Shown here: positions 34,716 to 43,572 of the stretch, one piece after another
Numbering within the stretch: the stretch's first letter is position 1
Layout of the letters: every line of letters begins with the position of its first letter
Source: Candidatus Nanopelagicus abundans
GTDB lineage: Bacteria; Actinomycetota; Actinomycetes; Nanopelagicales; Nanopelagicaceae
NCBI RefSeq assembly: GCF_002288305.1
Contig: NZ_CP016779.1
Coordinates: forward strand, 682,001-746,000
Reading direction: 5' to 3'
DNA: 64,000 nucleotides
Made by a program: the position numbers and the translations under genes
The notes under the pieces: model-generated
Database searches by the model: none
Told to the model about the DNA's origin: nothing
Seen by the model: the letters and a program-made list of their open reading frames with translations, nothing else

Positions 34716-35579
34716 TTGACAAAAGTTGACTGGGGAAGATTTGCTCTGCTGGGATTTCTTTGGGGAACGCCATATTTATTTCTTAAGATAGCCGTTGAAG
34801 AAATACCTACTGCTGCAATCGTATTCTTTCGGGTATTAGTTGGCGCAATCGTATTAATACCGATTGCATTGCGCGGTAAAAACTTAGCAATTGCCAGAAA
34901 ATACTGGCCATTTGTATTTCTTTATGCCATAACCGAATTAATAGGACCTTGGTATCTAATAACTCATGCTGAGCAAAAATTAACATCTGGACTTACCGGT
35001 CTTCTTGTTGCAACAGTTCCTATATGGTCTGCAGTTCTAGCGTCAATCTTCGGCGATCACACTGTTTGGCATAAATCTAGACTTTTTGGTTTGATAATAG
35101 GATTCATTGGAGTAGTCGCAGTAGTTGGTATCGAATCACTAAGTGGGCGCCAAGATCTAGTTTCGATTTTAATGGTTCTTCTTGCTGCAATTGGATACGC
35201 CTACGCTATTAACATGATTAATCGCAGAATTCCAGAGGTCCCTGGGATTGCTATAAATACTTGGGCAATGATTATTACGATGATTGTTTATCTACCATTT
35301 GTATTCCTAAATATGCCTACAGAAGTACCATCTCTAGAAGCCGTAGGGTCAGTATTAGCACTTGGTGTTTTTTGTACTGCAGTTGCATTTATTTTATTTT
35401 TCAAACTTGTGGCAGAAGTTGGCCCACCCAGGGCATCCTTTGTAACCTATTTAAATACGGCAGTTGCTGTTTTACTTGGCGTGGTTATTTTAGGAGAGCC
35501 AATCACGCTAGGAATTGCACTTGGCCTTCCGCTAGTTTTAATTGGCTCCTACTTTGCTAGTCGGAAAGTGAATCGGTAA
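34716..35579 (+). CDS. EamA/DMT family transporter
   Basis: Ten-helix EamA transporter of 287 residues. The ALLGFLWGTPYLFLKIAVEE and FFRVLVGAIVLIP segments form the first repeat; the second ends GEPITLGIALGLPLVLIG. The start appears to be TTG directly after the esterase stop, with GAGG 7 nt upstream; no earlier ATG is available. Substrate unknown. It runs 23 bp into the 3' end of era on the opposite strand. Confidence 0.85.
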   Translation: MTKVDWGRFALLGFLWGTPYLFLKIAVEEIPTAAIVFFRVLVGAIVLIPIALRGKNLAIARKYWPFVFLYAITELIGPWYLITHAEQKLTSGLTGLLVATVPIWSAVLASIFGDHTVWHKSRLFGLIIGFIGVVAVVGIESLSGRQDLVSILMVLLAAIGYAYAINMINRRIPEVPGIAINTWAMIITMIVYLPFVFLNMPTEVPSLEAVGSVLALGVFCTAVAFILFFKLVAEVGPPRASFVTYLNTAVAVLLGVVILGEPITLGIALGLPLVLIGSYFASRKVNR

Positions 35580-36474
35580 AGCCAAGTTTAGCTAGCAACT
35601 TTGGATCCTTTTGCCACTCTTTAGAAACTTTAACGTGAATCTGTAAAAATACTTGTAAGCCGACAATATTTTCAATTGATTTTCGAGCAGTACTGCCGAT
35701 CGCTTTTAACTTGGTGCCTTGCGGGCCAATAATTATTCCTTTTTGACTATCACGCTCAACATGTAGTGTGGCTGAGATATCAAAAATCTTTCCATTATCC
35801 CTCTCCCCCATCTCCTCAATTATGACCATAACTGAGTGCGGAAGCTCTTCGTATAACTCCTCAATCGCAGCTTCGCGAATTAAGTCAGCAAACATTAGCT
35901 CCTGTACTTGATCAGTATTTATGTCAGTTGGATATAAGGCGGGTGAAATCGGAAGTTTCTTAGCTAGTAGATCAAGTAATAAATCTGTTTGTTCTAAGTT
36001 TTTTGCTGAAATTGGAATTATCTCTGCCTTTTCTTGGCCAACCTTTTGGGCAAATTCAGTTACTAAAACGAGCTTGGCCGCTAGTTCAGATTTTGAAACG
36101 GTATCAACCTTAGTCACAACTAAAAAAACTTCTTGCCGGCCTTTAATCTGCTTTGCAATATATTCATCACCAGCACCAATATCTTCATTAGCTGGTAAAC
36201 ATAACACCACTGCATCAGTTGAATTAATATTTTCATTCACCATTGAATTTAATCTGGTTCCAAGGGCTGTCTTAGGCTTATGCATACCTGGTGTGTCAAC
36301 TACGATCATTTGAAAACTATCTTGATTTATTATGCCCCGAATTGGATTGCGAGTGGTGTTTGGGTGATGTGAAGTAATTACAATTTTAGTTCCAACTAGC
36401 GCATTTACTAATGTTGACTTACCCGTATTTGGTCGGCCGACAATTGCAATGAAGCCTGCTTTAAAATCACTCAT
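35557..36474 (-). CDS. era: Era, ribosome-assembly GTPase
   Basis: Essential GTPase for 30S maturation, 305 residues. G1 is GRPNTGKS, G3 VDTPGMH, G4 TKVD and G5 ISAK; the C-terminal KH domain contains HVERDSQKGIIIGPQGTKLK. It is downstream of dprA on the same strand (25-bp gap), which is not its usual actinobacterial neighbour (recO/ybeY). Its 3' end overlaps the convergent EamA gene. Confidence 0.95.
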   Translation of the reverse strand: MSDFKAGFIAIVGRPNTGKSTLVNALVGTKIVITSHHPNTTRNPIRGIINQDSFQMIVVDTPGMHKPKTALGTRLNSMVNENINSTDAVVLCLPANEDIGAGDEYIAKQIKGRQEVFLVVTKVDTVSKSELAAKLVLVTEFAQKVGQEKAEIIPISAKNLEQTDLLLDLLAKKLPISPALYPTDINTDQVQELMFADLIREAAIEELYEELPHSVMVIIEEMGERDNGKIFDISATLHVERDSQKGIIIGPQGTKLKAIGSTARKSIENIVGLQVFLQIHVKVSKEWQKDPKLLAKLGFTDSLSD

Positions 36475-36499
36475 TGACCTTATTCTCTCACCTTTTGCC

Positions 36500-37381
36500 T
36501 TACCTCATTTGCAGTGGAGTTATCACCTCTAATATCTCATCTAGGCTAGTTGCAATATCTGCTACTCGTTCAGCTATTAAACGATGACAGCCCTCACTTA
36601 AAGGTGAGGTAACTGGACCAGGGATTGCAAATACTGGCCGAAATATCTCAGCGGCATCCCTAGCAGTTCTAATTGACCCGCTAATAAATTTTGCTTCAAC
36701 TACAACAGTTGACCTTGAAAGTGCTGCAATTAATCTATTCCTAATTAGAAATCTATACGGCTTTGATTCAGTATTAGGCATAACCTCAGATATCAGTAAA
36801 CCAGATTTGGTTATATCTTTAAACAATTTTTGATTTTCTAATGGATAGAGCCTACTTATGCCACCAGCTAACACTGCAATACTTAAGCCACCCACAGATA
36901 ATGCCCCTTGATGGGAAGCGGTATCAATCCCATAAGCGCCACCACTGACTACTACTAACTGAGCAAGAGATGCCTGACTAGCGAGTGAATATGAAAGTTG
37001 TAAGCCATAATTTGTAGGCTGCCTGCTGCCAACAATTGATATTGATTTATCTAGTTTTAAAAGAACGCTCCTATCACCTGCTATCACAAGGCCAATTGGT
37101 GGTGTTGCTAAATCAGCTAAAGAAATAGGCCAGTCATTATCTTCAGGGGTTATAAAGACTCCACCTGCTTTACTTATCTCTAACTCTAAATCTTTAACCT
37201 GCCTCTGCATAACTTGTTGTTGTAGTTTTAAAATTTCTTGTTGCTTTAAGTAATAGTTTCCAGAGATTATCCGGTTATAAACTGATAATCCTCCACGCTG
37301 ATTTATCTCATAACCCCAAAAGGGATCAGCAGGTTGGATAATAGAAAAAAGTATTAACCTGGCCCTAGCTTCGTTAATCAC
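36500..37381 (-). CDS. dprA: DprA, DNA-processing protein (Smf family)
   Basis: Rossmann-fold protein that loads RecA on incoming single-stranded DNA during transformation. The core is visible as KSISIVGSRQPTNYG, VVVSGGAYGIDTASH, IAVLAGGISRLYP and the FLIRNRLIAALS segment. 293 residues, shorter than usual, with a GTG start. In most actinobacteria yraN and comM (Mg-chelatase-like) lie between rnhB and dprA; here only 56 bp separate the two. That leaves a possibly partial competence system at this locus. Confidence 0.9.
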   Translation of the reverse strand: MINEARARLILFSIIQPADPFWGYEINQRGGLSVYNRIISGNYYLKQQEILKLQQQVMQRQVKDLELEISKAGGVFITPEDNDWPISLADLATPPIGLVIAGDRSVLLKLDKSISIVGSRQPTNYGLQLSYSLASQASLAQLVVVSGGAYGIDTASHQGALSVGGLSIAVLAGGISRLYPLENQKLFKDITKSGLLISEVMPNTESKPYRFLIRNRLIAALSRSTVVVEAKFISGSIRTARDAAEIFRPVFAIPGPVTSPLSEGCHRLIAERVADIATSLDEILEVITPLQMR

Positions 37382-37437
37382 CTAACAAACCTAGCCAAGT
37401 TTTATCTAATTAAAAGAAGAAAAACAGATCCTGTGTA

Positions 37438-38046
37438 TTACTTACTTGCCTCAATTACTGCAGCAATATTTGCAAATGATTTACGATGAATTGGTAGAAC
37501 GCCAAGTTCTTTTATAGCAGCGGTATGTGATGCAGTTATATACCCTTTGTGACTTGCTAATCCATAATTTGGATACTCTTTATCTAATTCAATCATAATT
37601 TTATCTCGATACACCTTAGCCAGGATTGAGGCAGCACTAATTGAAATTGCTACTTGATCACCTTTCCAAACAGCTAAATTTGGTGTGGTAAGACCTGGGA
37701 TTGGATAACCGTCAGTAAGTACATACTCTGGCTTAATAGTTAGGGCATTAATAGCACGTCTCATTCCTTCAATATTACATTTGTGCAGACCAAGTGAATC
37801 AATCTCACTAACGGTGACTTCAATAATCGAGTAAGCCAGAGAATTATCAATTACAACTTTATATAAATCCTCTCGCGCCTGCGCACTTAACTCCTTAGAA
37901 TCTTTTATTTCATTTAAATCTGTAGATAAAGGATCTTTTAAGATTACGCAAGCGACTACAAGTGGACCAGCACACGGCCCGCGTCCTGCTTCATCAACTC
38001 CAGCAATATTTTTTATACCTGCTTTAAGTAAAGTTTTCTCAATCAT
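37438..38046 (-). CDS. rnhB: Ribonuclease HII
   Basis: Removes ribonucleotides from RNA/DNA hybrids. GVDEAGRGPCAGPLV (about residues 18-32) contains the first catalytic Asp-Glu pair, with DSKELS near 48, the LTDGYPIPG segment near 115 and SILAKVYRD near 140. 202 residues. It follows lepB by 7 bp, the usual actinobacterial arrangement. Confidence 0.94.
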   Translation of the reverse strand: MIEKTLLKAGIKNIAGVDEAGRGPCAGPLVVACVILKDPLSTDLNEIKDSKELSAQAREDLYKVVIDNSLAYSIIEVTVSEIDSLGLHKCNIEGMRRAINALTIKPEYVLTDGYPIPGLTTPNLAVWKGDQVAISISAASILAKVYRDKIMIELDKEYPNYGLASHKGYITASHTAAIKELGVLPIHRKSFANIAAVIEASK

Positions 38047-38053
38047 TTTAGCT

Positions 38054-38731
38054 CTAAGACTTATCTTTGACTGAAACCTTTTTTAAATCCTCACCCTTTG
38101 GTATTAAAGCAATATTTGAAATAGGCCAAACAATAAAAGTAGCGCGACCGACCACTTTACTTAACGGAACCATTCCATTATTTGCACTATCTGGGTGAAA
38201 TCTTGAATCAGCACTTGCACCACGATGATCGCCCATAACCCAAACAAAGCCCTTTGGGATATCAACATTAAATTGCATATCACTTGGCTTATCACCTTTA
38301 AATATATATGGCTCAGTTACAGAGACACCATTTACCTGTAGTTTTCCAGTGGCATCACAGCAAATAACTTTGTCGCCACCAACGCCTATTACACGTTTTA
38401 TCAAATACTGTTTTGCTGGGTCTGGTAATACGCCAACTAAAATTAAGCCACTCTTTATTTTTCCAGAAATTGTTGATCCATCTGATTCTGGTGAACTTCC
38501 AAGCCAATTATCTGGATCTGCAAATACAGCTACCTCACCGCGTTTAATATCACTAAATAAAGCACCAAATTTATTTACAGCAATTCGATCCCCAACCTGC
38601 AATGTGTTTTCCATTGATCCAGATGGGATAAAGAAAAAATGCAAAAAGAAAGTTTTGATTACTATTGAGACAATTAATGCAGAAACTACTATTACTGGTA
38701 GTTCGCGAAGGAACGAACCCTTCTTTGGCAT
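38054..38731 (-). CDS. lepB: Signal peptidase I
   Basis: Membrane serine/lysine protease that removes signal peptides from Sec and Tat substrates. One N-terminal helix (about 10-32) precedes the catalytic serine in PSGSMENTLQVGDRI (near 37) and the lysine in LIKRVIGVGGDKV (near 112). The MGDHRGASADSR box near 170 completes the fold. 225 residues. It begins 14 bp after rpsP; in other actinobacteria rimM, trmD and rplS lie between them. Confidence 0.93.
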   Translation of the reverse strand: MPKKGSFLRELPVIVVSALIVSIVIKTFFLHFFFIPSGSMENTLQVGDRIAVNKFGALFSDIKRGEVAVFADPDNWLGSSPESDGSTISGKIKSGLILVGVLPDPAKQYLIKRVIGVGGDKVICCDATGKLQVNGVSVTEPYIFKGDKPSDMQFNVDIPKGFVWVMGDHRGASADSRFHPDSANNGMVPLSKVVGRATFIVWPISNIALIPKGEDLKKVSVKDKS

Positions 38732-38745
38732 AAGTTTTTAGTTAC

Positions 38746-39321
38746 TTAAGCTTGTGGGGTTTCTTCTGCAGTGGCTTCAGCAGGTGCTTCTTCTGCAACT
38801 GGTGCTACCTCTGCAACTGGTGCTTCTTGCGTGACAGCCTCAGCAGGTGCTTCTTCAACAACCGCAGCTTCTTGTTTAACAGCTTCAGCAGGTGCTTCCT
38901 CTACAACTGGTGCACTCTTAGCAGCTAAGCGTTCGACTGCTTTCTTTTTTAATGTTGTTGCACCATCTGCTGGTTCAGCCATTGCTTCTTTTACTGCTGC
39001 TTCATAAGCAACTCGCTTATCAATACGTACTGGCTGTGGCTTTAATGTGCCCTCAGTTCCTGGTAAACCATTTGCTTTTTGATAGTCGCCAGTAATTTTT
39101 AGTAATGCAGTTACTGCCTCAGTTGGTTGTGCACCAACTCCTAGCCAATATTGCACACGCTCTGAGTTAACCTCAATTAATGATGGCTCAGAGGCTGGTG
39201 AGTAACGACCAATTTCCTCAATTGCTTTTGAATTTCGAGCAGAACGAGAATCTGCAATCACAATACGGAAATGTGGTGTACGGATCTTGCCAAGACGCAT
39301 TAACTTAATCTTTACTGACAC
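38746..39321 (-). CDS. rpsP: 30S ribosomal protein S16 with Ala/Glu-rich tail
   Basis: The first 80 residues are a standard S16 ([34 protein letters not shown]). The rest is a long extension: a Lys/Ala linker and then a tail of repeated EEAPAEAV-type units that makes the protein 191 residues against roughly 80-140 in most bacteria. Start is GTG. The 156-bp gap to ffh upstream contains no gene I can identify; it is somewhat GC-rich and probably holds the promoter. Confidence 0.93.
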   Translation of the reverse strand: MSVKIKLMRLGKIRTPHFRIVIADSRSARNSKAIEEIGRYSPASEPSLIEVNSERVQYWLGVGAQPTEAVTALLKITGDYQKANGLPGTEGTLKPQPVRIDKRVAYEAAVKEAMAEPADGATTLKKKAVERLAAKSAPVVEEAPAEAVKQEAAVVEEAPAEAVTQEAPVAEVAPVAEEAPAEATAEETPQA

Positions 39322-39477
39322 AAAACTCCCTATTAAAAATAATTCGGCTTATCTTTAGTAAACAGCGGGGGCGTTTACATCCAGAGCTAACCTTGCGGAC
39401 AAATATTGCTATGGGTTAGAGGGTCCCACGAGCAGGAGGCTAATCTTGCCAGCACAGGGTGGTAATCCCAAATTGGC

Positions 39478-40914
39478 CTATATTCCCTCTTCAATTGCCC
39501 GCTTTGCAGGGTTACCTGATCGGGATTTTTTCTTAAGATTTTGATTACCTACTTTTGGTTTTAAGGTCCCACTCATACCAGCCATAGGTGCTGCCATGCC
39601 AGCTGGCATATTGCCACCTCGCATTTGCTTCATCATTTTTTGAGCTTGAGAAAAACGTTCAACTAGTGAATTTATTTCAGAAATAGCCCTGCCGCTACCG
39701 CGGGCAATTCGTGCACGCCTAGATCCATTTAATACCTTTGGGTTCCTTCTCTCAAGTGGTGTCATTGATTCAATAATGGCTCTAGTTCTTACTAGTTCTG
39801 ATTCATCAAAGTTATCTATTTGCTTTTTCATTCCAGCAGCGCCGGGTAATAAGCCCATTAACTTACTCATACTTCCCATATTTTTCATCGCCTCTAATTG
39901 TGATAGAAAATCCTCAAACGTGAAATCTTCACCTTTTATAAATTTATCTTCAAGCTTTTTAGAGGCAGCCTCTGGCATTGCCCGCTTAGCACTTTCAGCA
40001 AGGGATGCAACATCTCCCATACCAAGAATTCGAGACGCCATTCGTTCTGGATAAAACAGGTCAAAATCATTTATTTTCTCACCAGTGGATGCAAAAATAA
40101 TTGGCTTACCAGTCACCTCAACAATAGATAGCGCAGCACCTCCTCTAGCATCACCATCTAATTTGGTAAGAACAACTGCATCAAAGCCAACACCAGCTAA
40201 GAAAGCATTTGCAGTAACTACTGCATCCTGACCAATCATGGCATCGACTACAAAAAAGGTTTCATCTGGTTTAACTGCGCTTTTAAGATCATTAATCTGC
40301 TGCATTAATTGCTCATCAATACCAGTTCTACCCGCGGTATCAATAATGACAAAATTATGTAATTTATCTTTTGCAAACTTTATTGATTCTCTGGCAACAT
40401 CAACTGCGTCTCCGATACCATTTCCTGGTTCAGGAGCAAAAACTGGGACTTTTACCGACTCACCAACAACTTGTAATTGGGTAACAGCATTTGGTCGTTG
40501 TAGATCAGCTGCAACTAGAAGTGGTGTATTGCCATCAACTTTTAAGTAATTAGCTAACTTTCCAGCAAGGGTCGTCTTACCGGCTCCTTGGAGACCGATT
40601 AACAAAATGACAGTTGGTGGCGTCTTTGCAAAACGAATCCGCCGGGCTGAACCACCTAGAATCTGGGTAAGTTCGCTATTAACAATTTCAAAGATTTTTT
40701 GTGCAGGGTTTGTGCTTTTATTTATCTCATTAGACCGATCCTGTGATTTTTTATAAACTCGATCAGAAAAAGATTCGGCAACAGAGAGTGCAACATCTGA
40801 TTCAAGTAAGGCATCTTTAATCTGTGCGGTAAAGCTCTTTAAATCTGATTCAGATACTTTCCCGCGCAGGCCAGAGAATATTGAACTAAATCTCTGACCT
40901 AGCGCTTGGAACAT
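39478..40914 (-). CDS. ffh: Ffh, signal recognition particle GTPase
   Basis: SRP54 homologue that targets nascent membrane proteins. N domain (MFQALGQRFSSIFSGLRGKV), GTPase with P-loop LIGLQGAGKTTLAGKLA near residue 108, DTAGR near 192 and TKLDGDARGG near 250, then the methionine-rich M domain (MRGGNMPAGMAAPMAGMSG). 478 residues. In related genomes glnD sits between glnK and ffh; here the gap is 19 bp. I did not find the SRP RNA gene in the window. Confidence 0.95.
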   Translation of the reverse strand: MFQALGQRFSSIFSGLRGKVSESDLKSFTAQIKDALLESDVALSVAESFSDRVYKKSQDRSNEINKSTNPAQKIFEIVNSELTQILGGSARRIRFAKTPPTVILLIGLQGAGKTTLAGKLANYLKVDGNTPLLVAADLQRPNAVTQLQVVGESVKVPVFAPEPGNGIGDAVDVARESIKFAKDKLHNFVIIDTAGRTGIDEQLMQQINDLKSAVKPDETFFVVDAMIGQDAVVTANAFLAGVGFDAVVLTKLDGDARGGAALSIVEVTGKPIIFASTGEKINDFDLFYPERMASRILGMGDVASLAESAKRAMPEAASKKLEDKFIKGEDFTFEDFLSQLEAMKNMGSMSKLMGLLPGAAGMKKQIDNFDESELVRTRAIIESMTPLERRNPKVLNGSRRARIARGSGRAISEINSLVERFSQAQKMMKQMRGGNMPAGMAAPMAGMSGTLKPKVGNQNLKKKSRSGNPAKRAIEEGI

Positions 40915-40933
40915 GGAGGCATCTTACATTTTT

Positions 40934-42573
<1,640 letters not shown>

Positions 42574-42681
42574 AGCAGCTCCAATTTCGCTATTCGGATA
42601 GGTTATAGATTTAAGGTTAAAAACCTCGTCATTGAGATAGGCAACTATGGCTCGGGTGGGTTAAATCAAGTGTTGATTTAG

Positions 42682-42728
42682 ATTTCGACCTTGTGACAGT
42701 TTTACCTGAATTGTTAAAAGTATGTTAC
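42682..42728 (-). promoter_or_regulatory. Putative GlnR-type boxes upstream of amtB
   Basis: On the minus strand, GTAAC-N6-TTAAC (42713-42728) is followed 31 bp later by GTCAC-N6-GAAAT (42682-42697). Both resemble the actinobacterial GlnR pattern GTnAC-N6-GnAAC, each with one or two deviations. They sit 109-155 bp ahead of the amtB start in a 155-bp gap that otherwise holds nothing I can name. The 31-bp spacing is wider than the usual 22 bp, so this is tentative. Confidence 0.4.
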
Positions 42729-43565
42729 TTATTCAAATAGGCCGGCGATATACGCCTCTGAGTCAAAGTCATCTAGGTCTGTGATTTGCTCACCAGTGCC
42801 TACAAGCTTAATGGGCAGACCAGTCTGCTTCTCAATCGCCAATGCAATACCCCCCTTGGCTGACCCGTCTAATTTAGTAATAATAAAACCAGTAACTCCA
42901 ACTGCTTCAATAAATATCTTTGCCTGATTAATTCCATTTTGCCCAGTTGTGGCATCAATAACTAATAAAATTTCATCTACTGGTGATTGCTTACTAATCA
43001 CTCGTATTACCTTGCCTAATTCATCCATTAAATCTTGTTTAGTATGAAGTCGGCCTGCTGTATCAATTAATAAGTAGTTAAAATTTTCAGCCTTTGCTTT
43101 AGTCGCAGCTGAAAATGCAACAGAGGCTGGATCACTATTAATCTCACCTGTAACTATTTCAACTGGGATCCGCCCCGCCCAAGTCTGTAGCTGTTCAGTA
43201 GCAGCTGCGCGAAAAGTGTCAGCTGCTGCTAATAAAACCTTGCTACCACTCTTAGTTAATCTATTTGCCAGTTTTGCTGTAGATGTTGTCTTACCAGTTC
43301 CATTAACACCAACAATTAACACAGTATTTAGACGATCTGAATCTATAAAAAGCTCTCTGCTCTTATTACTTAACCAGCTCTTAACATGAGTAGTTATTGC
43401 CAAAACAGCATCATCTGGTTTAGCAGACTTTACTTTCTCAATTACTTCATCAACTAATTTAACGCCAAGGTCTGAGGCGATTAGCGTGCTTCGAATTTGA
43501 TCCCACTCATCAGATGAAACTGATCCAGTGCGTAGTGCGGTAAATAATCTCTTAAATAAACTCAT
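42729..43565 (-). CDS. ftsY: FtsY, signal recognition particle receptor
   Basis: SRP receptor GTPase, 278 residues. The NG domain is complete: P-loop IVGVNGTGKTTSTAKLA near 85, DTFRAAATEQL near 115, DTAGRLH near 170 and TKLDGSAKGG near 230. The acidic membrane-binding A domain of many FtsY proteins is absent; the protein begins MSLFKRLFTALRTG, which may serve as the lipid-binding helix. It follows smc by 7 bp. Confidence 0.95.
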   Translation of the reverse strand: MSLFKRLFTALRTGSVSSDEWDQIRSTLIASDLGVKLVDEVIEKVKSAKPDDAVLAITTHVKSWLSNKSRELFIDSDRLNTVLIVGVNGTGKTTSTAKLANRLTKSGSKVLLAAADTFRAAATEQLQTWAGRIPVEIVTGEINSDPASVAFSAATKAKAENFNYLLIDTAGRLHTKQDLMDELGKVIRVISKQSPVDEILLVIDATTGQNGINQAKIFIEAVGVTGFIITKLDGSAKGGIALAIEKQTGLPIKLVGTGEQITDLDDFDSEAYIAGLFE

Positions 43566-43572
43566 TTACTTT

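Noticed and set aside
39322-39477. Possible small RNA gene in the GC-rich gap between ffh and rpsP
   Set aside because: I found no long stem or known core. The gap most likely holds the rpsP promoter and leader; nothing more can be supported.
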